Assembly: GCA_009741485.1 (NCBI GenBank) | Contig: VKON01000122.1 | Span: 351,612 to 415,611 of the forward strand | Length of the DNA stretch: 64,000 nt | Source of the DNA: Malurus cyaneus samueli | Lineage: Eukaryota; Chordata; Aves; Passeriformes; Maluridae | Direction: 5' to 3' | Shown: positions 47,508 through 58,135 of the stretch, piece after piece | Layout of the letters: the number at the start of each line of letters is the position of its first letter | How positions within the stretch are numbered: position 1 is the first letter of the stretch | Translations under genes and position numbers: made by a program | Notes under the pieces: model-generated | What the model saw: the letters and a program-made list of their open reading frames with translations, nothing else | Database searches by the model: none | Told to the model about the DNA's origin: nothing

Positions 47508-48155
47508 CTCCGGGCTCTGTCCGGTCCTGTCCGCTGTTCCCGGGCTCTGTCCGGTGTTCCGGGGCTCTGTCCGGTCCTGTCCGTGTTCCCGGGGCTCTGT
47601 CCGTGTTCCCGGGGCTCTGTCCGGTGTTCCCGGGGCTCTGTCCGGTGTTCCCGGGCTCTGTCCGGTGTTCCCGGGCTCTGTCCGTGTTCCCGGGCTCTGT
47701 CCGTGTTCCCGGGGCTCTGTCCGTGTTCCCGGGGCTCTGTCCGATGTTCCGGGGCTCTGTCCGGTGTTCCCGGGCTCTGTCCGTGTTCCCGGGGCTCTGT
47801 CCGATGTTCCCGGGGCTCTGTCCGTCTGTCCGTGTTCGGGCTCTGTCGTGTCCGGGCTCTGTCCGGTCCTGTCCGCTGTTCCCGGGGCTCTGTCCGTGTT
47901 CCCGGGCTCTGTCCGATGTTCCCGGGCTCTGTCCGCTGTTCCCGGGGCTCTGTCCGGTGTTCCCGGGGCTCTGTCCGGTGTTCCCGGGGCTCTGTCCGCT
48001 GTTCCCGGGGCTCTGTCCGATGTTCCGGGCTGTGTCCGGTCCTGTCCGATATTCCCGGGGCTCTGTCCGATGTTCCCGGTCTGTGTCCGTCCTGTCCGAT
48101 GTTCCCGGGGCTCTGTCCGTCCTGTCGATGTTCCCGGGCTCTGTCCGGTGTTCGC
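47508..48155. repeat. 21-bp GC-rich minisatellite, about 31 units
   Basis: Units read GTGTTCCCGGGGCTCTGTCC with G-number variation (CCCGGG or CCCGGGG) and with GGTGTT, GATGTT or GCTGTT starts. Each unit has a CpG and a CCCGGG palindrome. Frames on both strands stay open for 300 codons and are not genes. Inverted counterpart at 50,531-51,290. Confidence 0.95.
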
Positions 48156-48545
48156 CTTCCGTATCCTGGGCTTGTCGTCTGTCCGATATTCGGGCTCCCC
48201 AGCCCGCCGTGCCGTCATCCATCTCCTGGCCGCAGTCCGCAACAGCAGCAGCGGGAGCTCGGCAGCGCAGGGAGCCGCAGGAAATCCCTTTTCTTTTCTT
48301 TGACAGAATGTTCATCCTTTGGAAAATGTTCTGTAAGAGGAAAGGTGTTTGACCTCTCATCTGCCTCACAGATCCTGAAGGCTCGAGCGAATCGTGTCCT
48401 CGGACCCGACAGGGATTTCTGTCCTGGGAAACTGAAGCAGCAGCGTGTCAGCGTGGCTGGACCCAGACCCAAATGTTCCCCAGAGGGTCTCCAGGAGCTC
48501 TGAGGCACCCGGACCCTGCAGCGCTGGGCTGTGCTGGTCCGGTCC
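48156..48545. other. Unique DNA inside arm 1
   Basis: GC-rich unique sequence (AACAGCAGCAGCGGGAGCTC) followed by ordinary DNA. The inverted copy is 50,116-50,530. Nothing recognised as coding. Confidence 0.6.
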
Positions 48546-48816
48546 CCATCCCATCCCATCCCATCCCATCCCATCCCATCCCATGGTCCCTCCATCCCAT
48601 CCATCCATCCCATCCCATCCGGATCCCATCCATCCCATCCCATCCTCCCAATCCCATCCATCCCATCCCATCCATCCCATCCCATCCCATCCCATCCCAT
48701 CCCATCCCATCCCATCCTCCCATCCCATCCATCCCCATCTCCATCCCATCCATCCCATCCCCATCCATCCCACATCCCATCCCATCCCATGTCCCATCCC
48801 AATCCCATCCCATCCC
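48546..48816. repeat. (CATCC)n pentamer array at the palindrome centre
   Basis: About 270 bases of CATCC with CATCCATCC and CATCCTCC variants. It is the last element of arm 1 before the spacer. Confidence 0.95.
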
Positions 48817-50028
48817 GGGAGAGAACGAAAAAGACGGGCAACGGAGGGCACTACGGCGAGATGGTAGGTGGTGAGGCCAGCAGGCTGGTGCTACCCTGGT
48901 AAGTGCCACAGCCCATGATCGTCATCGTCAACAGTGGATGCACAGGCTTTGAGACGGTGACACATCGACAGGCTGCCCATAAACCTGATGGGGTAAGGTA
49001 AAGATGGACGGCCCTCATGATGGAGCATACGGGCGGACAGATGGGTGCTCTGTGTGGAGCATTCCTCGGATAGTGATCGATAGGCGTTGGTAGAGAGGGT
49101 GGATCAAGCTGAGCGGCGGCAAAGGCGGTACTCTGATGCCCGGGTCGCGTTGGACGCGATCTCGGAACGCCTGATCCGAGACGTTACGCGAGGGGGTTAA
49201 ATGGAAATGCCAGACGGAAATTTGCGAAGAAGATAACTCTGGGTCAGATAGGTATCTACTGACTCTGCACGAGCTCGGGCTGCCAGACTGGCAAATGCAA
49301 ACGAGGCCTAAAAAGTGGTTGGCTACGGGTCTCGAAAGTGGGCGAGTGCATCTCACCATATGTTACGAAAGTAGAGGATCGACGATTTATACGGTTTCAC
49401 TCTATCATGGGATAACCAACTGAGCAGATCTGGGCGTACTTCTTTGGATGCCATCGGATTTGATCGAAGGGGCGGACCATAGGAAAATAACCCGATCGGG
49501 GGACTCCGGTAGGCACTAATGAGGAGGAATCATGGCTGATTCTTCGAGAACTGTGAGTAAGAAGTGTAAGTCATAGTCGTTCGTCATTTCCTATCAAAGG
49601 CGATGACGTGTCAGGAGTATCTTGGTCTGTATTCATGCATTAGGGGAGGTCCCGATTGAACGAGTATGACATGCTCTGCTTCAGCTTACGCACTTGCGGG
49701 GGGGTAATGAAAGAAAAAAAAAAAAAATAAAAAAATAGTGGTCGGTCTGATAACAGGTTAAAGGTATACGCAAGGGATGCTTAGTCGCATATGGCGGTAT
49801 TCCATCCAAACGGGTGTACGGCATACTTACACGTACTATATGCCAAGTGCAATGAAAAGGACCATTACCCAGCAGAGGTAAGTTTGGGTGTGGGCAAGTA
49901 ACCCGACTACTATAAGCAGAAAAACCACTGCTCGGGGTGATTACAAAGTAAACCAGGTGAGCGGTCTCCGTACAGCTCTAATTAATAGCGAGAGCCGCTC
50001 TATGCGGGATGTAACTGTGGAACCCGTC
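48817..50028. other. Anomalous spacer between palindrome arms
   Basis: About 1.2 kb with no repeats, no CR1 and near-random base order. CpG is not depleted at all (for example GGTCGCGTTGGACGCGATCT near 49,143), unlike every flanking kilobase. An A-run lies at about 49,712-49,735. The longest frame (49,015-49,359, minus) is unrecognised. It could be low-quality read sequence or foreign DNA. I favour low-quality read sequence. Confidence 0.7.
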
Positions 50029-50029
50029 T

Positions 50030-50115
50030 GGATGGATGGATGGATGGATGTGGATTGGGATGGGAGGGAGCTGGGATGGGATGGGATGGGATATGGGATT
50101 GGACATGGGAGGGAC
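50030..50115. repeat. Short GGATG/GATGG array starting arm 2
   Basis: Complement of the CATCC array at 48,546-48,816 but only about 85 bases long, so the array is contracted or only partly read here. Confidence 0.9.
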
Positions 50116-50530
50116 CGGCTCAGTCACTAGCCCAGCGCCTGCAGGGTCCGGGTGCCTCAGGAGCTCCTGGAGACCCCTCTGGGGAAACATTTGGGTCTGG
50201 GTTCCCCAGCACACGCCGTGCTGGACTTGAGCCGCAGTTCTGCTGCTGTAAGCAGTTCCCCAGGACAGAAATCCCTGTCGGGTCCGAGGGACACGATCTG
50301 ACAGCTCCCGAGCCCTTCAGGATCTGTGAGGCAGATGACGAGGTCAAACCACCCTTTCCTCTGTACAGAAAAACCCGGCATTTTCCAAAGGATGAACATT
50401 CTGTGCAAAGAAAACGAAAAGGGGGATTTCCTGCGGCTCCCTGCGCTGCCGAGCTCCCGCTGCTGCTGTTGCGGACTGCGGCCAGGAGATGGGATGAGCG
50501 GCACGGCGGGCTGGAGCCCGGAATATCGAC
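50116..50530. other. Inverted copy of 48,156-48,545
   Basis: Matches through TTTGGGTCTGGGTTCCCCAG, GACAGAAATCCCTGTCGGGT and the GCCGAGCTCCCGCTGCTGCT block. Unique non-coding DNA with small indels. Confidence 0.85.
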
Positions 50531-51290
50531 AGGACCGGAACACAGCCACCCGAATATCGGACAGGACCGACAGAGCCCCGGGAACACGGACAGAGGACAG
50601 CCCCGGGAACATCGGACGAGACCCACAGAGCCCCGGGGACATCGACGACCGGACAGACCCCGGGAAATCGACGGACGGCACAGACCCGGGAACATCGGAC
50701 AGAGCCCCGGGATATCGACGGACAGACCCCGATGGACCGGAACAGGCCCGGGAACATCGGACAGAGCCCCGGAACGCGGACAGAGCCCGGAACACCGGAC
50801 AGAGCCCGGAACAGCGACAGCCGGACACGGACAGAGCGGCGAGCGAGGAACCGACCGGACAGAGCCCCAGGAACGACGGACCGGACAGAGCCCCGGGAAC
50901 ATCGGACAGAGCCCGGGAACATCGGACAGACCGCAGCCCGGACAAGGCACAGCGCCGACAGAGCCCCGGGAACATCGACAGAGCCCCGGGAACAGAACAG
51001 AGCCGGAGACGGACAGAGCCCGGGACATCGGAAGCCTCGACATCGGACAGAGCCCCGGGACAACTCGGACAGAGCCCCGGGAACAGCGGACAGAGCCCCG
51101 GGAACACGGACAGAGCCCCGGGAACACGACGGACAGAGCCCGGGAACACGACAGCGGACAGACCGGCACGACAGAGCCCCGGAACACGGACAGAGCCCGG
51201 GAAACGGCAGCCCGGACAGGCGGACAAGCGGACACGACAACCCGGGAACCGGCAAGCGAACCGGACCGCCAGAGCCCCCGGAGCCCCGCG
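50531..51290. repeat. Inverted copy of the GC-rich 21-bp array
   Basis: GGACAGAGCCCCGGGAACAC units, complement of 47,508-48,155. It is longer (about 760 bases) and much less regular than its partner. Confidence 0.9.
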
Positions 51291-51619
51291 CTGTCCCCGG
51301 GCTCAGGAGCCGCAGCCCCCGCCAAGCCAGGGCAGCATTTTCCTGTTTTTTTCTGGAATTAGTGCCTTGTGCTCGAGCGGCCGGGAATGATCAGCTTTAA
51401 CCCAAATGCAGCCCCACATCCTCACCAACCCCGGCGGCTCCAAATTGCCATTTGTTCAGTCAGTTCAGTTTTTGGGCAGAGGACAAGGATTTTGTCCAAC
51501 AGCTCTACCAACCCTGTTGAAACACATCTGACACTTTCTGGTTTTTAAGAAACCTCCTCTAAGTTCTGTCACTGCCTGGTTTCTCACTGTTTAACAGCTC
51601 ACTGGGGTCACCGGATTTC
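51291..51619. other. Inverted copy of 47,206-47,470
   Basis: Unique DNA with a GCTCGAGCGGCCGGGAATGA variant where arm 1 has the complement of GATCATGCCGCTCGAGAGGA. No exon. Confidence 0.8.
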
Positions 51620-51830
51620 ATGGGAGCCCTCTACCAAGGAGCAGACAAAAGGATAAGAGGAAATGCCTCAGGTTCTGCCAGCGGGGTTTAGGTTGGATTT
51701 GGGAAAATTTCTTTATTGGAAAGGCTGTTCACAGCTGCACGTGTTTGGCTGTTGTGCAGTCCCCAATCCCTGGAAGGATTAAAAACCATGTGGATTGTGA
51801 CATGGGGGACAGGATGTGATGCTTGGGCGC
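51620..51830 (+). mobile_element. CR1 fragment, mirror of 47,003-47,205
   Basis: Sense CR1 phrases AGGATAAGAGGAAATGCCTC, GGGTTTAGGTTGGATTTGGG, AAAATTTCTTTATTGGAAAG, CCCAATCCCTGGAAGGATTA and AACCATGTGGATTGTGACAT. This copy makes the CR1 identity of the arm 1 fragment easier to see. Confidence 0.88.
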
Positions 51831-51865
51831 TGCAGACTCTGCTGGACTGTCCTGGGACATCATCC

Positions 51866-52500
51866 TCTGTCCCTGTCCCATGGGATCCATCCTGTCCTGC
51901 CCCATGGGATCCATCCTGTGCTCATGGATCCTGTCCCATGGGATCCATCCCTGCTTTGGACTGTCCTGTCCATGGGATCCATCCTGCTGTCCCTGTCCCA
52001 TGGGATCCATCCTGCTTGACTGTCCCTGTCCCATGGGATCCATCCCTGCTTCTGTCCTGTGCCGTGGAGTCCATCTCTGACGTCCCTGTCCCGTAGATCC
52101 ATCCCTGCTTGACTGTCCCTGTCCCATGGGATCCATCCCTGCTGTCCTGTCCCTGTCCCATGGGATCCATCCTGCGTCCCGTCCCTTTCATGGGATCCTC
52201 CTGCTGTCCTGTCCCATGTCCATGGATCCATCCCCTGCTTTGTCCCTGGTCCATGGGTCATCCCGTGCTGTCCCTCGTCCCATGGGATCCATTCCCTGTC
52301 CTGTCCCTGTCCCGTGTCCCATGGGATCCTAATCCCCGTGACTTGTCCCTGTCCCAATGGGATCCATCCTGCTGTACTGGTCCTGTTCCATGGATCCATC
52401 TGGCAATAGTCCCTCCCTGTCCAGAAAGATCATCTTGGCAGGAATGGCGACTGTCCCCTGTCCATTCGGGATCATCCCTTGCTGTCCCTGTCATGCCTGG
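51866..52500. repeat. Inverted, disordered copy of the 29-bp array
   Basis: CCCATGGGATCCATCCCTGC then TGTCCCTGT units, complement of 46,616-46,996. It is longer (635 against 381 bases), with increasing indels toward the gap at 52,501. Confidence 0.92.
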
Positions 52501-52525
52501 NNNNNNNNNNNNNNNNNNNNNNNNN
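52501..52525. other. Assembly gap (25 N)
   Basis: Exactly 25 undetermined bases between the 29-bp array and a pentamer array that has no partner in arm 1. Confidence 0.97.
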
Positions 52526-53092
52526 TCCCATCCCATCCCATCCCATCCCATCCCATCCCCATCCCTCCCATCCCATCCCATCCCATACCCCATCCCATCC
52601 CATCCCATGCTACCCATCCCATGGTCCCATTCCATCCCATCCCATCCCATCCCATCCCATCCCATCCCATCCCATCCCATCCCATCCCATCCCATCCCAT
52701 CCCTTCATCTCCATCCCTTCCCATCCCATCCCATCACCATTCCCATCCCATCCCATCCCATCCATCCCATGGATCCCCATCCCATTCCCAATCCATCCCA
52801 TCCCATCCCATCCATCCCATCCCACCCATGCTGATCCTAATTCTATCCCATCCTCATCATGTGATCCCATCCCATCCCATCCCCATTCCCATCCCATCCC
52901 ATCCCATCCCATCCCACATACCACATCCCATCCCATCCCATCCCATCCCATCCCATCCCATCCCATGGAATCCCATCCCTTCCCATTCCATCTCCCATCC
53001 CATCCCATCCCATCCCATCCCATCCCATCCCATGATTCCCATCCCATCCCATCCCATCCCATCCCATCCCATCCCATCCCCCATCCCATCCC
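52526..53092. repeat. (CCCAT)n pentamer array, 567 bp
   Basis: Long CCCAT array with CCCATCCCC and CCATTCC variants. Arm 1 has no such array at the mirror position (about 46,616). The motif and its strand orientation match the array at 48,546-48,816, not the inverted form expected in arm 2. It may be misplaced by gap filling, or be a true array lost from arm 1. Confidence 0.93.
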
Positions 53093-53964
53093 AGCTTCTC
53101 TCTTTCCCATCAGCTCTGCTGCTGCTTTGGGTCCTGGCTGGCACCTGTGACCATCTCTGACAATGTGACCCTCTGTGACAAGACCCTGTGCTTGAGCTGC
53201 TCCCAAACACTCCCTTGAGCTCTGAGGAGTGGCCACAGGGGCCTCTGACCACTTCTATCCTCATTTCTCATTAATGAGAGGGGAGGTTTATTTTAACAAA
53301 ATTGCCTTTTTCTCAGTGAATTCTGTTATCTCAGAGCTTTATGAAAGCAAAAACATGCCCTTTTGAAGCCATCATTCCTATCAATATGCAACTGTATTGC
53401 AGAGCTCTGTCACTGAGATTTTGTAGTTCCTTCCATATGCATTCCCCAAAAATGCATTTGTGTGAAGCACAGTGTTTTCTGGAAAACCTCAGGAGAGTGA
53501 TGAGGATGAAGTGAATCATTATCATGGTGAAGCACTATGTGGGATCAAGGGGTGTAAAAGACATGAGGAAGCTTATTGCTGGGGCATTTCAGGCTGAGGT
53601 TGCAGTGAAAGTTGACCTAATCTGACAATTTTATAGATATTCAGTTACCTAATTTAAATTGGTTGCAGTGTAAGTGCCAAAAAAATCCTTTTTTGCCTCC
53701 CCTCTGCCAATCTTCTGTTTGGAAATTCATCATGTTTTTAAAACACCACTAGAGCAGCATTCCAGGTTTATTTTTCAAGGCTACTTCATTTTAAAATCAT
53801 CACAGCACTTCAAACAATTGGAATTGCAGTCTCACCAAGGTATTTTCCAGGTTGCAAGGCAGCTCAGCAGATCGGCAGCCTCAGCTCACCCTGTGTTTGA
53901 GGGAAGGCTCTGAGGCCACCCAGCAAAGGGCTTCCCAGGGGATTGTTTTAACCATTTTATTCAG
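53093..53964. other. Inverted copy of 45,761-46,615
   Basis: The best-matching stretch of the palindrome, with differences limited to scattered small indels and few substitutions. Non-coding in both copies. Confidence 0.9.
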
Positions 53965-54300
53965 GGATTCTGAGCATTTCCAGAATGGATTGGGTTGGAA
54001 AGGACCTGAAAGACCACCCAGCTCCAAACCCCTGTGACAGGCAGGGACCTTTACTAGAGCAGATTGCCCTGAGCCCTGTCTAACCTGGCCTGACAGCCTT
54101 TCCATGAAGAAATTTTCCTGATACCCAACCTGAATGTCCCCTTCCCATCTTGGGCCGTTCCCTCTCCTCCTGTCCCTGTTCTGGATCAGGCTCCACAACT
54201 GCCCCCCGAGCGTCCCTCCTGTCAGGAGTTGTGCAGAGCCCAAGGTCCCAAATGACCCCTTTGCTTCAGCTGAGCCCCTCCCAGCTCCCCCAGCCATAAA
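53965..54300 (-). mobile_element. CR1 fragment, mirror of 45,418-45,760
   Basis: Complement of CR1: GGATTGGGTTGGAAAGGACC, GAAGAAATTTTCCTGATACC and TTGGGCCGTTCCCTCTCCTC. It shares the internal deletion of its partner, so the two derive from one insertion. Confidence 0.92.
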
Positions 54301-54984
54301 CAGTCACCTATAATCTGTCTGTGCTTAGTAAGACACTTTAAAATTACATTTAACATTTGACAGCTGTAATGGTTGTGCAATTACAGTGGAAATACCCCTT
54401 TTATTCTTCAAAGTGCCTCACTAGATTTTATTTGAGAGCTTCGTACATGGGCAGCCCCATGGAAGATCTCGATTTAGAGAAGACCTGGAGGTTTTGCTGA
54501 GTCCTTCAGCCCGAAGGAGGTGCCTGCCTGAGCCAGGGACCCGCTCGGCCACAAAACAGGACACAGCCAGAGAGAACTAAACCCGAGAAGCTTAGTGCTG
54601 CAATAATCCAGCTGGTGATTCTAATCTGTTATATTGATCCCCTGAGCTGCGCCGTGGGCTCTAAAGCTTTATTGTAACCCTTGAGAAGCAATTACCCCTG
54701 AGTGGGGCTCAAGAGGGAAGGTGGGAATTGTCAGATATTGGTGGTGACGTGGGGGGAAAAGACAGCGGGGATGTGGAAGGAAACTGTTCTCTGCAGGTCT
54801 GTGGAGGGCTCTGAAAGGGTCAGTGGGGAGAGGGGTGCTCTGTTCATAGCAGAATGGATGGAACCAAATATTTCAAATGGCTCTTAGTGCTCTCTACATC
54901 CAAAGCCTATCGCTTGTTGTCAGTCTGCAAGCTCCCAGTGGGAAGAGTTGGTTACTTAAAAGTGGCAAACAAAAAGCTAAACAA
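54301..54984. other. Inverted copy of 44,751-45,417
   Basis: Unique non-coding DNA, well matched to arm 1. Confidence 0.88.
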
Positions 54985-55200
54985 GAAACCAACCTCCCCC
55001 CCAAAAAAAAAAAAAAAAAAAAAAAGGAAAAAAAAGAAAAAAAGACAAAATGACAAACAAAAACCCCCAAAACACGAGCAAATAAAACCCCACCAAAACC
55101 AAAGCCGAAACAAAACAAACAAAAAAAACAAAAAACAACAACCCACCCCCCCAGAAAAACACAAACAAAACCAAAAAAAACAAAACCCACCAAAGGCGGC
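54985..55200. repeat. A/C-rich tract, mirror of 44,531-44,750
   Basis: CCCCCCAAAA followed by a long A-run, then AAACAAA and AACCCC runs. Homopolymer lengths differ from arm 1. Confidence 0.9.
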
Positions 55201-55789
55201 AGACTGAAAAAGAGTAGGAGTGAGTGCCACTGCTGGTTACTGTAAACACAGTCATGTGGGGACCCCAGCAAAAATACACATCAAGAAACTGCTCAAAGTG
55301 GGCAAAAGAGGAGGCAGAGGACAGGAAGATGACAGCAGTTAGAGGCAGTGATGGGTTTGTAGCAGTTTGCAGCTCTGGAGAGGTGTTGGCATCCCTGAGA
55401 GTGCTTCTTCCACCCCAGCTCCATCCTGAGCCATCACTCCAAGGACAGAAACTCCAGGGAACGCTGGACGGAGTGAGCTGCTCCCTGCTCTTCCAGGACA
55501 CCATGGGCTCACAAACATGAGCTGTTTTTCCAGTGTGGGCCCAAAGGTGCCAGTCCCGAGGGCACAGCTTCGTGTCCCGTGCCCCAGCCCGGGCTCCATC
55601 CATACGAGAACTCTCACACTCCCTTTGTTCCCTTGCCACCTCACCCTTGACGCTTGCTGAGCAATTTCGATGCACGCCACCATACCCTTGAGCATTCATT
55701 TTGGCCACTGTTCAATCAATTTTTGCTCCATTGTGCCACACGATCCAAGTTTTCTTCTCCCTGAAATCCGAGACAGTGTCAAATAATCG
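55201..55789. other. Inverted copy of 43,950-44,530
   Basis: Matches arm 1 closely to about 55,560, then with more indels. No coding frame survives in both copies. Confidence 0.85.
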
Positions 55790-56590
55790 CCGCATTATTG
55801 CAAGCCGAGATCCGGGCAGACCGCGTGTGTTTGGATTTTGAATGGTTCTGGAGCAGTTTCCACCGGACCGGTGTGGGTTGTCAGCGGACAGCGCGTCCCG
55901 GATATCGTACCGGCCCGATTCTCGCAGGTGTGCAAACTGGCCCGATTCTCCTTTCCACGAGAAACGTTTGTGTTTCGCAGCATAGGAGTCTGAACAAACA
56001 CCAAACCTTCATCGGGCTGACTCGCTTCTTTTTTGTCCTATTTCCAAAGGCTCTGGAAGAAGAGAGGAGAGGTTTACCGGACACAACGCAGGAGAGGGAA
56101 CAGCCCGAGCAGCGCCCAGGGGGGGAGAGGGAAGGGAGCGTAGGAGGGGAAGAGGGAAGGAAGGAGGAGGAAAAGAAGGGAAGAGGAAGAAGGAGAAGGG
56201 AAGGGAAGGAAGGAAGGAAGGGAAGGAAGGGAAGGAAGGAAGAGGAAGGAAGGGATGAAGGGAAGGAAGGAAGGAAGAAGGAAGGGTAAGGGAAGGGAAG
56301 GGAAGGGAAGGGAAGGGAAGGGAAGGGAAAGGAAGGGAAGCGAAGGGAAGGAAGGGAAGGTTGAAGAAAGGGAAGGAGAGGGGAAGGGAAGGGGGAAGGG
56401 GCAAGGGGAGGAAGGGAAGTCAGGAAGGAAGAGAAGAGGGAAGGGGAAGGAGGGAAGGAGGGAAGGAAGGGCTGACAGCTTTACGGCTGTGACCATCCGG
56501 TCCCCTCCCAAACCCCCCTTCACCGCCCCTCTCGCCCCTCCGGCCCCGACCCAACCCGCCGAACGGTTCAGCGGTCATTTTTAGCCTCTT
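55790..56590. other. Inverted copy of the CpG-rich block
   Basis: CpG-rich sequence at 55,790-56,100 and 56,475-56,580 flanks a polypurine tract, as in 43,080-43,960. Indels disturb every frame present in arm 1. Confidence 0.8.
56100..56475. repeat. Polypurine tract, mirror of 43,198-43,575
   Basis: GGAAGGGAAGGAAGGAAGG runs, complement of the arm 1 pyrimidine tract, of similar length (about 375 bases) but different internal order. Confidence 0.93.
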
Positions 56591-57959
56591 TTTGTGCTTT
56601 TATTTCCCTTTGGGAGTGAGGGCTGGTGATCTCCCCGACCACGTGCAGTACTATTGCAGCTCTCAGGGAGCAGTGGGAGCGTCCCGTCCTGCTGGGGGAC
56701 AAAAGAGCTGGAGATGAGCGATCCTGTCTGTGCAAGCAAGCACATTCCCTGCCCCCCAGGCACACACTCCATGAGCAACAGCCAAAACTGCCAATACGTG
56801 TGTCCTTAAGTTTCTTTCCTGACAAACTGTATCCGGTTACTCCAAGTTTTCTCAGCGAGGCAGAACTGCTGAAGCTGCCAGGACAAGTTTGACAGGTAAG
56901 AGTTAAACCTGCAGGTACTCTGAAAATAAGATGCTGATGGTCACCTTTTTGGCACACACAGTTTGGACAAAACCGTGTTCAGGGACCGATGTTGCTACAG
57001 ACAACGGAATAGCAATCATCCATTCAGACATCAGCTACTCACAGCAAACACTCCAGTGATTATCAGGCTTTCCTTCTTTTCTAAAGAGGAGCTGCACACA
57101 TTTGATCCCAAGATTTGACCTTCCATGCATCAGGATTCCAGAGACAAACGGGAGAAAAAGGGGAGTCAGTCCTGACCCTCCCATGCTGTGACGGGAGCAA
57201 GTGCGAAGCAAAGAACATTTTCAGATTCCTCTCAAAACTATAGACAGCCTTGTGTCATGTCCTGCAATCCCAGCACTTCAAGCAGTGTACTGGAGTATTG
57301 TTTATACACTTATGATTTTTTTTTTAGCAAAAAGCATTAAATAACACCATGAGCTCTAAGAATCGGCATCAGTCACTGAAAAGTGCTCTGCCCTGTTGAT
57401 ACATAGTATGTCTCAGCGAACATTAAGCCATATAAATATGAGCCCAATTCTTATTAGGGGATGCAAAAGTTTTGAAAATACCGTTCTTCTTTACATCCAA
57501 TATTGATAAGTGTCTTGAAAAGTTACTATAAAGTTATAGAGTTACAGTGCTAGAGCGCTAGAGATTAAGAAGTAAAATTAACTTTGCTACGAAATTTCAC
57601 TTGTTTAAATTTATGTTATTCTTTTAAAACAGCCTAAAAAAGCTTCTGGTCAAATTTATTCTTGAAAAGTTGTCTTTTGCCTCGGGATGTTTCCATATTT
57701 ACAGATGTTTCTGGTCGTTTGTAAGTTAGCACAATTGACATTTACTGCACGCAAAAAACCTCTATCTTGATTTTTCTACCTGAGAGGAGAGCCTGAGTAT
57801 TCCACGGGGTGTCCATCTGCCAGGCTGTGCAGCTGCGGCTGCAGGGAACAGCAAAGGGCAACACTCACAAATTAATGTGACAAAAAAAAGGATTGTCAAG
57901 CAGAGACAAAGCGTGTGGAGCTGCCACCCTGGGGCTGTGGGACATGTTCCTGTGGTGAC
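56591..57959. other. Inverted copy of 41,639-43,079
   Basis: Noisy copy: around 57,380-57,620 insertions and deletions occur every few bases against 42,000-42,330. The 195-codon frame of arm 1 is broken here. Confidence 0.85.
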
Positions 57960-58135
57960 ATTCCTGCAGCTCTGCACCTGGCACCCACACCCGCAGTGGT
58001 GTGGCCTACAGCCCACACCCTCACCCCATACCTTGCACCCCACACCCAAACACCCTGCACCCTACACCCAGCCACCCAACACCCAACACCCAGCACCCAC
58101 ACCAGCACTGGCACCCAGCACCTGCACCAGCTCGT
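57960..58135. repeat. C/A-rich minisatellite, mirror of 41,483-41,638
   Basis: CACCCAACACCCAGCACCC-type units, complement of the arm 1 array. Confidence 0.88.

Larger units (their letters stand above)
35250..48816. repeat. Palindrome arm 1 (13.6 kb)
   Basis: Matches 50,029-64,000 in reverse complement across its full length. Landmarks pair in mirror order: 10-bp array (36,701 with 62,460), CCCACACCC-type array (41,483 with 58,135), polypyrimidine tract (43,198 with 56,475), G/T-rich tract (44,531 with 55,200), CR1 (45,418 with 54,300), 29-bp array (46,616 with 52,500), second CR1 (47,003 with 51,830), GC-rich array (47,508 with 51,290) and CATCC array (48,546 with 50,115). This arm is the cleaner copy. 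Confidence 0.95.

Noticed and set aside
47301..48503. 300-378-codon frames on both strands, and their counterparts at 50,040-51,400
   Set aside because: They follow the GC-rich 21-bp array. The unit length is a multiple of 3 and lacks stops on both strands, and flanks show no exon structure.
49015..49359. Bacterial or viral gene in the palindrome spacer
   Set aside because: One 114-codon frame in random-like DNA is expected by chance. No motif, ribosome-binding site or neighbouring gene supports it.
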